Notes under the pieces: model-generated
Told to the model about the DNA's origin: nothing
Seen by the model: the letters and a program-made list of their open reading frames with translations, nothing else
Database searches by the model: none
Program-made: the position numbers and the translations under genes
Shown here: one piece after another, positions 7,148 to 14,363 of the stretch
How the letters are laid out: each line of letters opens with the position of its first letter
How positions within the stretch are numbered: the first letter of the stretch is position 1
Origin: Methanodesulfokora sp964525965
GTDB taxonomy: Archaea > Korarchaeota > Korarchaeia > Korarchaeales > Korarchaeaceae
DNA: 16,701 nucleotides
Reading direction: 5' to 3'
Assembly (NCBI GenBank): GCA_964525965.1
Contig: CAZGKA010000061.1
Span: forward strand, 1-16,701

Positions 7148-9355
7148 TCACCTGGTCCCCCCACCGGACAGAGTTGAGTATATCTGCCTGACGCAGTCCT
7201 TTATCACTGCCAAGGCGTCGTTCAGGTTTTTCACCCTAGCGAGCCTCATCACCGATGACCAGGGCTTCCCCTGCAGGTTCTTGGCCAGAAGTATCCTGAC
7301 GAGCCTGGGATCCACGCCATCTGACGTGAGGAGGTACGTTATGAGGAGCCTCCTTATGGCATCGGACGCCATCTCGTAGGTGTTCAGATCCCTGAGGTAG
7401 TCCTCCAGCCTGATCCTCTGGGACTGCCTGAGCTTCAGCTCAGCATTTATCTTGGGGAAGGAAAGAAGCTGCCTCAGGATCTCCGGATCCATGTCAAAGT
7501 ACACGTCGTGGGCTGACTCCAGTATCCTGTTCTTGAGCTCGGAGTTGAGCTCGTGTATGATCTCCCTGGCCCTCTCGCTCAGGGGCTTCAGCATGAACAG
7601 GCTGTACTCACCGGAAGAGCTGTTTCTCTGGGGGCTCAGGTGCACCGGTATAAACTCGTTCTTCATCCAGAAGTTTATCAACTCCGGAGAGGCGCCGAAA
7701 CTGGCTCCGACCCAGTCAACCCCCTTCTCCTCGGCCTCTTGGGAGATGAACTCCAACATCTTGGATCCGATGCCCCTTCCCTGGAACCTCGGGTGGACCG
7801 CTATCCTGACTATCCTCCATCCCCACAGTTTGGAGAACGACTTGTACCCGTAGTGGACCGCTATTCTCGATGGTATCATGTGGCCCGGAGGACTTCCCTC
7901 CCTCCTGACGATGTTCTCGACGAGGCTCCTGGTCAGCCTCCCCTCCTCGCATATCTGGGCTGACGCCACCACCTTGCCCCCCGTGAGGAGGGCCCTCATG
8001 CGATGATGGGGAGCTTCCAGCATCGTGGCTAGGTCGTTCGGCCTGTTTCTGTAGTGCGCCAGGACGTATATCCCGTAGAACTCCCTCAACATCTCCTCGT
8101 CCGCGCTCTCGGGATCTATCCTCACGTACTCCAGCTCTCCGACCTCATCTATATCTGCAGGCTCCGCATCGAGCAGGAGGAGGTCGTAGAGCCACCTCTC
8201 CACCGGATCGTTCTCCGGGTACCTTATCGGAGTGGTCATCTCCAGCCTCCTGAAGTCGATGTCCCTAGCCCTCTCCAGGTAGGAGAGGAACTTCATCGTG
8301 AAGCCCCTCCCCGACCCCTCGTAGCCGTGGACCGTGGTCGCGAAGAGGGACAGCCTGCTCCTCCTCACGATCCTCATCAGGAGATGCACGGGTATCGTGG
8401 CTGCCTCGTCCACGACCTTGGTCCTTATCTTCAGCTCGGACATCGATAAGGGGGACCTGTAGAAGACTATCCGCCCTCGAGCCATTATTGATACCGTGTT
8501 CTCGTCCCGCCTGACCTCGTTGTACCTTATGCCCTGGGCCTCGAGCCCCCTCTTTATGAAGTCGAACAGGACCTGGACTCCCTCCACGGAGGCTGACGTG
8601 ACCCCGACGGTCTTGACCAACCTCCGCCCTATGAGCTGGGATATCGCCAGACCCAGGGCAGCTGACTTGCCCCTCCCCCTGTTCGCCGTTATCACGACGG
8701 CCTGTCTGGATCTCGAGGAGGCAGCGGCCCGAACAGTCCTGAGAACCTGGAGCTGATCCTCCGACATCACCAGGCTCTCAACCGGATCGTCCGATTCCAT
8801 CCTGCTCGGGAGCTCGTGCTTCTCGATCCTCCTAGTACCAACGATGGAGTCTCTGGTTATCAGCCATATCCCGGGGACCCCCAAGCTGGACAGGAACCTC
8901 CTCTTGAAGGCCTGCCTCACGTCCTTGGAGGTGTAGGGCGGGGAGATGAGGTTCCTCTGGAAGAGGGTCAGCCTCTCGGTCCAGTCCTCGGGCAGAGTTA
9001 TGAGGATCAGACCCCCTCCCCCGACCGTCTCCACCAGAACCCCGAGGTCGTTGGGGCGGAACTGCTCCGAGACGTCCATTATGAGGAGATCGTAGGTCCT
9101 GCCCAGGATCTTGGTCGAGTCGTCCATGTCTATGGACTTCAGATCGACGTTCTCCATTGACAGAGCTTCCTCGTGCTCGAGCCTGTCGTCCTTCTTGGTT
9201 CCCGCGTAGAGAACCCTTATCCTCCTCTCGGAGGAGAGGACCCTGAGGAAGGGTGCCAGCTCCGAGGGCGTGTATCCCCTGAGCACCACGACCCTTCTCT
9301 CCCAGCTCTCCCTGGCCTCCCTTGCTATCTCCATGAGGGCTTCTGTCAGATCCAT
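7148..9355 (-). CDS. tmcA: RNA cytidine acetyltransferase (tRNA(Met) cytidine acetyltransferase type)
   Basis: A 735-residue enzyme that makes N4-acetylcytidine using acetyl-CoA and ATP; the bacterial TmcA modifies the wobble C of elongator tRNA-Met, and archaeal relatives can acetylate many RNAs. An N-terminal TmcA domain (about 1-180) precedes an RNA helicase-like module with Walker A ANRGRGKS (about 224-231), DEAATIP (about 316-322) and the family block TTVHGYEGSGRGF (about 340-352). The GNAT domain follows, with the acetyl-CoA loop VHPRFQGRGIGS (about 520-531) and ASFGASPELINFW. A C-terminal helical tail completes it. Length is normal for archaeal TmcA and all motifs are intact. GTG 9358 is directly in front of ATG 9355; the ATG lies about 28 nt from the centre of the TATA element, so it is taken as a leaderless start. 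Single-gene unit, divergent from ubiD. Confidence 0.95.
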   Translation of the reverse strand: MDLTEALMEIAREARESWERRVVVLRGYTPSELAPFLRVLSSERRIRVLYAGTKKDDRLEHEEALSMENVDLKSIDMDDSTKILGRTYDLLIMDVSEQFRPNDLGVLVETVGGGGLILITLPEDWTERLTLFQRNLISPPYTSKDVRQAFKRRFLSSLGVPGIWLITRDSIVGTRRIEKHELPSRMESDDPVESLVMSEDQLQVLRTVRAAASSRSRQAVVITANRGRGKSAALGLAISQLIGRRLVKTVGVTSASVEGVQVLFDFIKRGLEAQGIRYNEVRRDENTVSIMARGRIVFYRSPLSMSELKIRTKVVDEAATIPVHLLMRIVRRSRLSLFATTVHGYEGSGRGFTMKFLSYLERARDIDFRRLEMTTPIRYPENDPVERWLYDLLLLDAEPADIDEVGELEYVRIDPESADEEMLREFYGIYVLAHYRNRPNDLATMLEAPHHRMRALLTGGKVVASAQICEEGRLTRSLVENIVRREGSPPGHMIPSRIAVHYGYKSFSKLWGWRIVRIAVHPRFQGRGIGSKMLEFISQEAEEKGVDWVGASFGASPELINFWMKNEFIPVHLSPQRNSSSGEYSLFMLKPLSERAREIIHELNSELKNRILESAHDVYFDMDPEILRQLLSFPKINAELKLRQSQRIRLEDYLRDLNTYEMASDAIRRLLITYLLTSDGVDPRLVRILLAKNLQGKPWSSVMRLARVKNLNDALAVIKDCVRQIYSTLSGGGTR

Positions 9356-9375
9356 CACGACGACATCTCTCCATC

Positions 9376-9390
9376 GGAATAAAAAATTCC
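9376..9390. promoter_or_regulatory. TATA element within a GGAAT/ATTCC inverted repeat, tmcA promoter
   Basis: GGAATAAAAAATTCC has perfect 5-bp arms (9376-9380 and 9386-9390) around an A-tract. On the minus strand its centre lies about 28 nt before tmcA ATG 9355. On the plus strand it lies about 62 nt before ubiD, so it could also serve ubiD as the TATA of a transcript with a leader containing AGGAGGT (9428-9434). Confidence 0.5.
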
Positions 9391-9415
9391 CGTGGAATCG
9401 TCGAGCGGAGTAACC

Positions 9416-9434
9416 CTCTTAAGGAATAGGAGGT
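9416..9434 (+). promoter_or_regulatory. ubiD upstream region: weak TATA and Shine-Dalgarno
   Basis: CTCTTAAGGA lies about 24 nt before ATG 9445 and could give a leaderless transcript. AGGAGGT (9428-9434), 10 nt before the ATG, would instead be a ribosome-binding site if transcription starts further upstream. The sequence does not decide between the two. Confidence 0.4.
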
Positions 9435-9444
9435 ACCCTCTCTT

Positions 9445-10881
9445 ATGTACGCTGACCTGAGAGAGTACCTCTCCGCCCTCGACTCCAGGGGAATGCTCAG
9501 CAGGGTCAAGGTCGAGGTCGATCCTCACTTGGAGGTCGCTGAGATCCTGAGGAGACAGATGTACAGAATGGGGAACGCCGTCCTCTTCGAGAAGGTGAAG
9601 GGCTTCCCTGACTGGAGGATCGTCGGAAACATATTTGGTGGGATGGAGTTCTTCAAGGTGGCCTTCGGCGTGGAGAGGCTCGAATCGATAGGAGAGAGGT
9701 TCACGGAAATGCTCGCAGTGAGGCCCGTCGGCGGGTTCGGGGAGAAGGTCAGGGCCCTGGGCAAGGTCATGTCCATGAGAAGGTTCATCCCCAAGGTCGT
9801 GTCCAGGGGTCCCGTGAGGGAGGTCGAGCTCTCCTCGATGGACGAGGTGCCCGCCCTGAAGACCTGGCCAAAGGACGGCGGGAGGTACCTCACCTATCCC
9901 CTGGTCTTCACCAAGGATCCGGAGACCGGAGTTCAGGACATAGGCGTCTACAGGGTCCAGATAAAGGGAGGGAGGAAGGTGATCGTTCACTGGCAGGTCC
10001 ACAAGAACTCCCCCATATTCCTGGAGAACTGCAAGCGCAGGGGGAGGGATAAGCTGCACGTGGCGATAGCTGTTGGAGCTGACCCGGCCACGGCGTTCAC
10101 AGGGGTGGCTCCCGTCCCCTACCCGATGGACAAGCTGTTTTTTGCTGGTCTCGTGGCTGGAGGGAACATAGAAGTGATGAAGGTGACCGAGGACGAGATC
10201 CTCGTGCCGGCGAGGGCCGAGCTCCTGATAGAGGGATACGTCAGACCGGACGAAGTGGAGCTCGAGGGCCCGTTCGGGGACCACTGGGGCTACTACACAC
10301 CCCCCGACTACTTCTCCGTGATGCACGTCGAGAGGATCACCTGCAGGGAAGATCCAATCCTCCACGCCACTGTGGTTGGTAAACCTCCCTTGGAGGACGC
10401 CTGGATAGGAAAAGCTGTGGAGAGGGTCTTCCTGCCTTTGATAAAGGTTCTCCTCCCGGAGGTTGTGGACATAAACCTCCCCGTCCACGGGATGTTTCAG
10501 GGAGTTGCCATCGTCTCGATAAGGAAGAGGTTCCCCGGACACGCCAGGAAGGTGATGATGGGGCTTTGGGGTCTCGGACAGTTCAGCCTCACCAGGATCA
10601 TAGTCGTGGTCGATGAGGACGTGGACGTCCACGACATGAACCAGGTCCTCTACGCCGTGGCCTCAACGGTCGATCCCAGGAGGGATGTGCTCATCGTGGA
10701 GGGAGCTGCCAACGACCAGATAGACCACACGACCCCCACGCCCGGATACGGAAGCAAGATGGGGGTGGATGCGACCCGGAAGTTTAAAGAGGAGTACGGG
10801 GCTGAGTGGCCCGAGGAGGTTGAGCCGGACGAGGAGACCGCGAGGCTTGTGGACCGGAGGTGGGGCGAGTATGGCCTCTGA
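9445..10881 (+). CDS. ubiD: UbiD-family prenylated-FMN-dependent decarboxylase
   Basis: A 478-residue UbiD decarboxylase acting on an aromatic or unsaturated carboxylate with the prFMN cofactor made by UbiX; no UbiX is in this window. Typical blocks are GVYRVQIKGG (167-176) and HWQVHKN (182-188) for cofactor binding, then EVELEGPFGDHWGYY (270-284) with the catalytic-region glutamates. ATVVGKPPLEDAWIG (308-322) and the C-terminal ANDQIDHTTPTPGYGSKMG complete the set. Length is in the usual 420-500 range. In archaea such enzymes include trans-anhydromevalonate phosphate decarboxylase and MqnL-type menaquinone decarboxylases. The direct overlap with an MqnP-like ubiA favours a quinone role, but this is inference from context. 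Confidence 0.93.
   Translation: MYADLREYLSALDSRGMLSRVKVEVDPHLEVAEILRRQMYRMGNAVLFEKVKGFPDWRIVGNIFGGMEFFKVAFGVERLESIGERFTEMLAVRPVGGFGEKVRALGKVMSMRRFIPKVVSRGPVREVELSSMDEVPALKTWPKDGGRYLTYPLVFTKDPETGVQDIGVYRVQIKGGRKVIVHWQVHKNSPIFLENCKRRGRDKLHVAIAVGADPATAFTGVAPVPYPMDKLFFAGLVAGGNIEVMKVTEDEILVPARAELLIEGYVRPDEVELEGPFGDHWGYYTPPDYFSVMHVERITCREDPILHATVVGKPPLEDAWIGKAVERVFLPLIKVLLPEVVDINLPVHGMFQGVAIVSIRKRFPGHARKVMMGLWGLGQFSLTRIIVVVDEDVDVHDMNQVLYAVASTVDPRRDVLIVEGAANDQIDHTTPTPGYGSKMGVDATRKFKEEYGAEWPEEVEPDEETARLVDRRWGEYGL
10856..10862 (+). promoter_or_regulatory. Shine-Dalgarno site for ubiA
   Basis: GGAGGTG lies 8 nt before ATG 10871, inside the end of ubiD. It decides the ubiA start: the open frame continues upstream to 10769, but only inside ubiD. 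Confidence 0.7.
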
Positions 10882-11776
10882 GGTTCCAGCGTGGGATCCC
10901 GGAAGGACAGGGAGGGGAAAGATCAAAGCGTACCTCAGGCTCATAAGAATCGAGCACACGGTGTTCAGCCTCCCCTTTGCCTATGTGGGGGCTTTCCTGG
11001 CCCTCAGAGGCGTTCCCGACCTCTGGACCTGCCTCCTCATATTCACGGCGCTCTTCGGGTTGAGGACCGCCTCCATGGCCTACAACAACATAGCCGACTT
11101 GGAGATAGACAGGATGAACCCGAGAACTAAGAGGCGTCCCCTGATAACGGGAGCCGTGACGACGAAGGAGGCCTGGGGCATTGTGATCTTTGGAAGTCTG
11201 CTCTTCTTCATCTCCGCATACCTGCTCAACTTCTACGCTTTCGTTCTGAGTCCTGTCGTTTATCTGGTGGCCATGAGCTATCCCTACGCCAAGAGATTGC
11301 ACTGCCTCCCCCATCTGCACCTGGGAGCTGTCCTGGGTCTCTCCGTGATGGGGGGAGCGATAGGGGCCTACGGAGGCATCGCCTCCAGCCTGATGGACGC
11401 CCTCGCCAGGGTTCCCTGGGACTACGCTGTGGCCGTGTCCCTGTGGATAGCCGGGGCTGACGTGATATACTCCATAATGGATGTAGACTTCGACAGGAGG
11501 TTCGGGTTGGGGAGCCTGCCCAGCAGGCTCGGACCGAGGAGAGCCGTGCTGGCCTCCCTGGCCATGCATCTTGTGTCTGCAGTCCTCCTGATAGAGGGCT
11601 CCTTCAGATGCCCCCTCAAGTTTGTGGCCGTTCCGTCCGCTGTACTGGCCTCGGCTCTCTTCCTAGGAGGAGATCTCGTGGTCCTGAAGAACCTGAGAAA
11701 GGTTCCGGACGTGTTCAACATGAACCTCCTCGTCGGCATCCTGGCCGGGCTGGGCCCCATATTGAGCTACCTATGA
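10871..11776 (+). CDS. ubiA: UbiA-family prenyltransferase, MqnP/4-hydroxybenzoate type
   Basis: A 301-residue integral membrane prenyltransferase with about eight or nine hydrophobic helices, transferring a polyprenyl chain to an aromatic acceptor. The first Asp-rich motif is YNNIADLEIDRMNPRT (NNxxDxxxD instead of the usual NDxxDxxxD), preceded by RTASMA. The second is DVIYSIMDVDFDRRFG followed by LPSRLG. The MAxN...DxxID..NPRT pattern and DVxFDRR.G..S.P.R.G resemble the TIGR01475/MqnP group, linked to the futalosine menaquinone pathway, rather than archaeal lipid (GGGP) transferases. The start at ATG 10871 overlaps the ubiD stop by 11 nt and has its own Shine-Dalgarno, so the two are co-translated. 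The substrate cannot be read from the sequence. Confidence 0.9.
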   Translation: MASEVPAWDPGRTGRGKIKAYLRLIRIEHTVFSLPFAYVGAFLALRGVPDLWTCLLIFTALFGLRTASMAYNNIADLEIDRMNPRTKRRPLITGAVTTKEAWGIVIFGSLLFFISAYLLNFYAFVLSPVVYLVAMSYPYAKRLHCLPHLHLGAVLGLSVMGGAIGAYGGIASSLMDALARVPWDYAVAVSLWIAGADVIYSIMDVDFDRRFGLGSLPSRLGPRRAVLASLAMHLVSAVLLIEGSFRCPLKFVAVPSAVLASALFLGGDLVVLKNLRKVPDVFNMNLLVGILAGLGPILSYL

Positions 11777-11879
11777 AGAACGTCCTCGAGGATTATTCTT
11801 CAAGGCAGCAGGCTAATCTCTGATAGCCGACTGATAGCGCTCCAACCTCACTCCTCCGAGCAATCATCCTCAGGACATA
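11777..11879. other. Convergent intergenic spacer with possible 3' end signals
   Basis: This 103-nt spacer lies between ubiA and the ABC ATPase gene. Just after the ubiA stop is a 10-bp palindrome TCCTCGAGGA (11783-11792) followed by a T-rich TTATTCTT, which might mark transcript ends. Further on, CTGATAGC occurs twice (11820-11827 and 11831-11838). I looked for a C/D box RNA here and did not find convincing boxes on either strand. Confidence 0.3.
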
Positions 11880-12578
11880 TCACTCCGATGCTGGCTCTCG
11901 CTCCGATGTGATTATTCCCGTCAGGAGGAGCTTGAGCTCCCTCTCGCTTATCTCATCGGTCCTGAACACCGAGGCCACTCTAGCCGGTCTGGGAGTGAGC
12001 ATGGCAACCCTGTCGGCTAGGGAGAAGACCTCCTCCATGCTGTGGGTGACCAAGATCACTGTTATCCTGCCCCTTAACTTGGTCAGGGACTCGGTCAGAT
12101 TTCTTCTAGAGGGGACGTCCAGACCCGTGAGGGGCTCGTCTAGGAGGAGTATGTCGGGGTCGAGCACCAGGGCCCTCGCTATCGCCGCCTTCCTGGCGAC
12201 CCCTCCGCTCACCTTCCATGGATAGAGGTCCAAGTACTCCTCTATCCCCAGGAAAGAGGCCATCTCCCTGACCTTCTTCACTCTTTCCTCCTTGGGGACC
12301 CTGTGAAACTTCAGTCCAAGCTCTATGTTGGACCCTATCTTCTTCCACGGGAGGAGGAGGTTCTCCTGTGGGACCATTCCTATCCTCCCCCGAACCTCCA
12401 CCCTGCCGGAATCGGGCTTGAGCACACCAGCTATCACCCTGAGCAGCGTTGTCTTTCCCGACCCGTTCGGTCCCACGATAGCTAGGAACTCTCCTTTCTC
12501 CACTGATAGGGACACTCTGTCCAGCACGAGCTTTCCGTCAAAGCTCTTCGTAACTCCGTCGACTATCACAGCTTCCAT
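11880..12578 (-). CDS. ABC transporter ATPase, SsuB/TauB type
   Basis: A 232-residue nucleotide-binding subunit of an importer. Walker A is GPNGSGKT (36-43), the Q-loop glutamine is Q71 in MVPQENLLLPW, Walker B is ILLLDEP (143-149), the D-loop is LTGLD and the switch histidine is H179 in LVTHSMEEV. The signature motif is atypical: VSGGVARKAAIARA (123-136) where relatives have LSGGM(R/Q)QR, so the polar residue after SGG and the Q are replaced. The SGG core is kept, so it may still function. ATG 12578 overlaps the permease stop by 13 nt, with GGAGAGGT about 10 nt before the start. Last gene of the binding protein-permease-ATPase unit. Confidence 0.93.
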   Translation of the reverse strand: MEAVIVDGVTKSFDGKLVLDRVSLSVEKGEFLAIVGPNGSGKTTLLRVIAGVLKPDSGRVEVRGRIGMVPQENLLLPWKKIGSNIELGLKFHRVPKEERVKKVREMASFLGIEEYLDLYPWKVSGGVARKAAIARALVLDPDILLLDEPLTGLDVPSRRNLTESLTKLRGRITVILVTHSMEEVFSLADRVAMLTPRPARVASVFRTDEISERELKLLLTGIITSEREPASE

Positions 12579-13312
12579 CTCATCGCGTACCTCTCCAGGG
12601 GTTTGAAGACCAACTGATCCACAAATATCATCAGGGCCACGAGGAGGAGGGACCAGGCGAACACCCCTCTCGGGTCCATCAGGTTGTAGCAGTGGACTAT
12701 CATGAACCCTATTCCCCCGCTGCTCCCGAAGGCCTCAGCGACGACGCTTATCCTCAGGGCGAGCCCGTAACCCACCCTGGCTGCTGAGGCCAGGTAGGGG
12801 AGGCTGGAGGGAAGTATCACATCTAGGAGCTCGTCCTTCCTGCTGGCCCCCAGCAGAAAGGTCAGATCCAGGAGTTTCTCGTCCACGGTCTCCACGGAGG
12901 TTATCAGGTTCGAGAGCACGACAGGCAGGACGACCATGGCCGTGACCAGGACGGAGGGTATGAAGCTCAGGACCCCGAAGACCATGACGAATATTATTGT
13001 CCAGACCAGCACCGATATGCTCTGGACAACTGTGTTGAGGACCCTCACAGAGGACCTGAGGAGATCGCTGAAGTGAGATAAGCAGGTCAGCCCAACCCCG
13101 AGGAGGGCTCCCAAGAGGAAGCCCTGAGTGGAGTTGGATATCGTTATGGCCACGTTGCCGAGCAGTTCTCTGGGGTCCATGTTGATGAGGTAGATCACGA
13201 CGCTCGCCGGACCCGGTATGAACCGAGGGTTCCACAGGCTGAGTGCCTCCCACCCGATGAAGGAGAGGGGGATCACGGTCGCCCAGCCCTTGAGATCTCC
13301 TATGGCGGACAC
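12566..13312 (-). CDS. ABC transporter permease, SsuC/TauC type
   Basis: A 248-residue inner-membrane permease with five or six hydrophobic segments (about 10-25, 55-78, 96-116, 118-140, 175-196, 217-236). The cytoplasmic EAA loop that contacts the ATPase reads LLGASRKDELLDVILPSSLP (about 153-172), matching the BPD_transp_1 family pattern ..GAS....F..V.LP. Size is typical of sulfonate, taurine, nitrate or thiamine-precursor permeases. GTG 13312 is 4 nt after the stop of the binding protein; the GGAGG right against it is too close to serve as its ribosome-binding site, so a slightly later GTG start is possible. The 3' end overlaps the ATPase start. Confidence 0.92.
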   Translation of the reverse strand: MSAIGDLKGWATVIPLSFIGWEALSLWNPRFIPGPASVVIYLINMDPRELLGNVAITISNSTQGFLLGALLGVGLTCLSHFSDLLRSSVRVLNTVVQSISVLVWTIIFVMVFGVLSFIPSVLVTAMVVLPVVLSNLITSVETVDEKLLDLTFLLGASRKDELLDVILPSSLPYLASAARVGYGLALRISVVAEAFGSSGGIGFMIVHCYNLMDPRGVFAWSLLLVALMIFVDQLVFKPLERYAMRWKL

Positions 13313-13316
13313 CCTC

Positions 13317-14267
13317 CTACGGGTTCAGGAAGACCCATTTTAGGTCCGAGGGATCCTTCTTCAGGTAGCCCCCTCTCCAGGCGAGCTTCCAGACGGTCAT
13401 TATGTTCTCCTCAAGGTCCTTCGTCAGGTCTCCGTCCCAGATGTCCACCCGGTTGTAGACGCTGCTCGCCTCCTCCTCGGTCAGATCGTATTTCTTTGTG
13501 AGGATCTCAACGACCTTGTCCTTGTTGCTCCTCCAGAACTTCGCAGCTTCAATCCTGAGCTTGATCAGCTCCCTCAGAGCGGATCTCTTCTCCTCCACCG
13601 CCTTGCTGGAGGCGGCGTAGACTATCATGACCGGCTTCCTTCCTGTGAGGTCCTGTCCCAAAGAGGAGAAGCTCTCCAGAACCTTCCCTCCGGAGCAGAG
13701 GAGTTTTGAGACAAAGGGCTCCCAGATGACCACCGCGTCTATCTCTCCGTTCTGAAACGCTTGGACGAGCTGAGCTGGAGGCTTATCAACGAGGATCATT
13801 CCGTCCAGCGGGATCTGCTTCAGGGTCATGTAGGTTTTGAACATGGCGTAGGTGCCGGTGGGGGTGAAGACGCCGACCCTCTTGCCGATGAGATCCTCCA
13901 GCGTCTCGATGCCGCTGTCCCTGTGGACCACTATTGCCTGGTTCTGAAACATGTCCACTGCCACGATCCTGACCTTGCCCCCCATCTGGTCCAGCTTTGC
14001 CACCATCTCCGCCGGTATCACGGCAACGTCTATGTCCCCCCTCTCAAGGGCCTGAGCCAGGTTGAGTGTCTTGTCGAAGTACTTAACGCTGACCAGCCCC
14101 TTCTTGTCCACCATCTGGATGACGTCGAGTGTTGAGACCCCTCCCTGGAGGGTTCCTATCTTTATCTTCTGTGCACCTCTCGACGAGAACAGCGATATAG
14201 ATGCTGTGCAGACCATAGCTATTGCTATCAGAGCTATGAAGCCAGAGAGGAGCCTTCTCCTCTTCAA
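13317..14267 (-). CDS. ABC transporter substrate-binding protein, NMT1/SsuA/TauA-like
   Basis: A periplasmic-type (extracytoplasmic) binding protein of about 316 residues. It starts with a basic, hydrophobic signal sequence (KRRRLLSGFIALIAIAMVC...). The NMT1/SsuA-like fold follows, with KIKIGTLQGGVSTLDVI, ALERGDIDVAVIPAEM, LIGKRVGVFTPTGTYAM and FQNGEIDAVVIWEPFVSKL, blocks typical of type 2 binding proteins for sulfonates, nitrate and pyrimidine-like ligands. No clean lipobox is visible. I place the start at TTG 14267 rather than the in-frame ATG 14300: the Shine-Dalgarno GGAGGGGATC (14282 to 14273) is directly upstream of the TTG, while ATG 14300 falls between the TATA box and the predicted transcription start. 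First gene of the importer operon. The ligand is unknown. Confidence 0.9.
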   Translation of the reverse strand: MKRRRLLSGFIALIAIAMVCTASISLFSSRGAQKIKIGTLQGGVSTLDVIQMVDKKGLVSVKYFDKTLNLAQALERGDIDVAVIPAEMVAKLDQMGGKVRIVAVDMFQNQAIVVHRDSGIETLEDLIGKRVGVFTPTGTYAMFKTYMTLKQIPLDGMILVDKPPAQLVQAFQNGEIDAVVIWEPFVSKLLCSGGKVLESFSSLGQDLTGRKPVMIVYAASSKAVEEKRSALRELIKLRIEAAKFWRSNKDKVVEILTKKYDLTEEEASSVYNRVDIWDGDLTKDLEENIMTVWKLAWRGGYLKKDPSDLKWVFLNP

Positions 14268-14272
14268 GAGCT

Positions 14273-14282
14273 GATCCCCTCC
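14273..14282 (-). promoter_or_regulatory. Shine-Dalgarno site for the substrate-binding protein
   Basis: Minus-strand GGAGGGGATC differs by one base from the ideal GGAGGTGATC, with its GGAGG core 10 nt before TTG 14267. It supports the TTG start. Confidence 0.6.
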
Positions 14283-14302
14283 GCATACCTCAGGAAGCAT
14301 CT

Positions 14303-14319
14303 ATCACTTTTAAGGTGAT
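14303..14319 (-). promoter_or_regulatory. TATA box inside an ATCAC/GTGAT inverted repeat (ABC operon promoter/operator)
   Basis: The minus strand reads ATCACCTTAAAAGTGAT: perfect 5-bp arms around the TATA core CTTAAAA. The centre lies about 44 nt before TTG 14267, predicting transcription from near 14284-14287 with a leader of about 20 nt. A repressor binding this site would block TBP, so this is a good operator candidate for substrate control of the importer. Confidence 0.5.
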
Positions 14320-14363
14320 TTGTTGGCAGGACTAGCTTAATCCCTTCTGTGAAGAAAGGCTCA

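Noticed and set aside
9355..10632. 425-codon open frame on the minus strand opposite ubiD
   Set aside because: It is a mirror frame of ubiD with a composition rich in His/Pro/Asp/Leu, shows no family motif, and covers the intergenic promoter; ubiD has all its motifs on the plus strand.
10769..10870. Upstream extension of ubiA
   Set aside because: The added 34 residues are Arg/Gly/Ser-rich out-of-frame reading of ubiD; ATG 10871 has a Shine-Dalgarno and starts the family-like N-terminus.
10784..11569. 261-codon minus-strand open frame opposite ubiA
   Set aside because: Gly/His/Gln-rich antisense shadow without hydrophobic or catalytic features; ubiA carries both Asp motifs.
11800..11879. Possible C/D box guide RNA in the ubiA/ATPase spacer
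   Set aside because: CTGA-like and TGAT-like strings are present, but no proper RUGAUGA boxes with correct spacing to CUGA on either strand.
14268..14300. ATG 14300 as start of the binding protein
   Set aside because: It falls only about 10 nt from the TATA core, and a strong Shine-Dalgarno lies between it and the in-frame TTG 14267, which begins a clean signal sequence.
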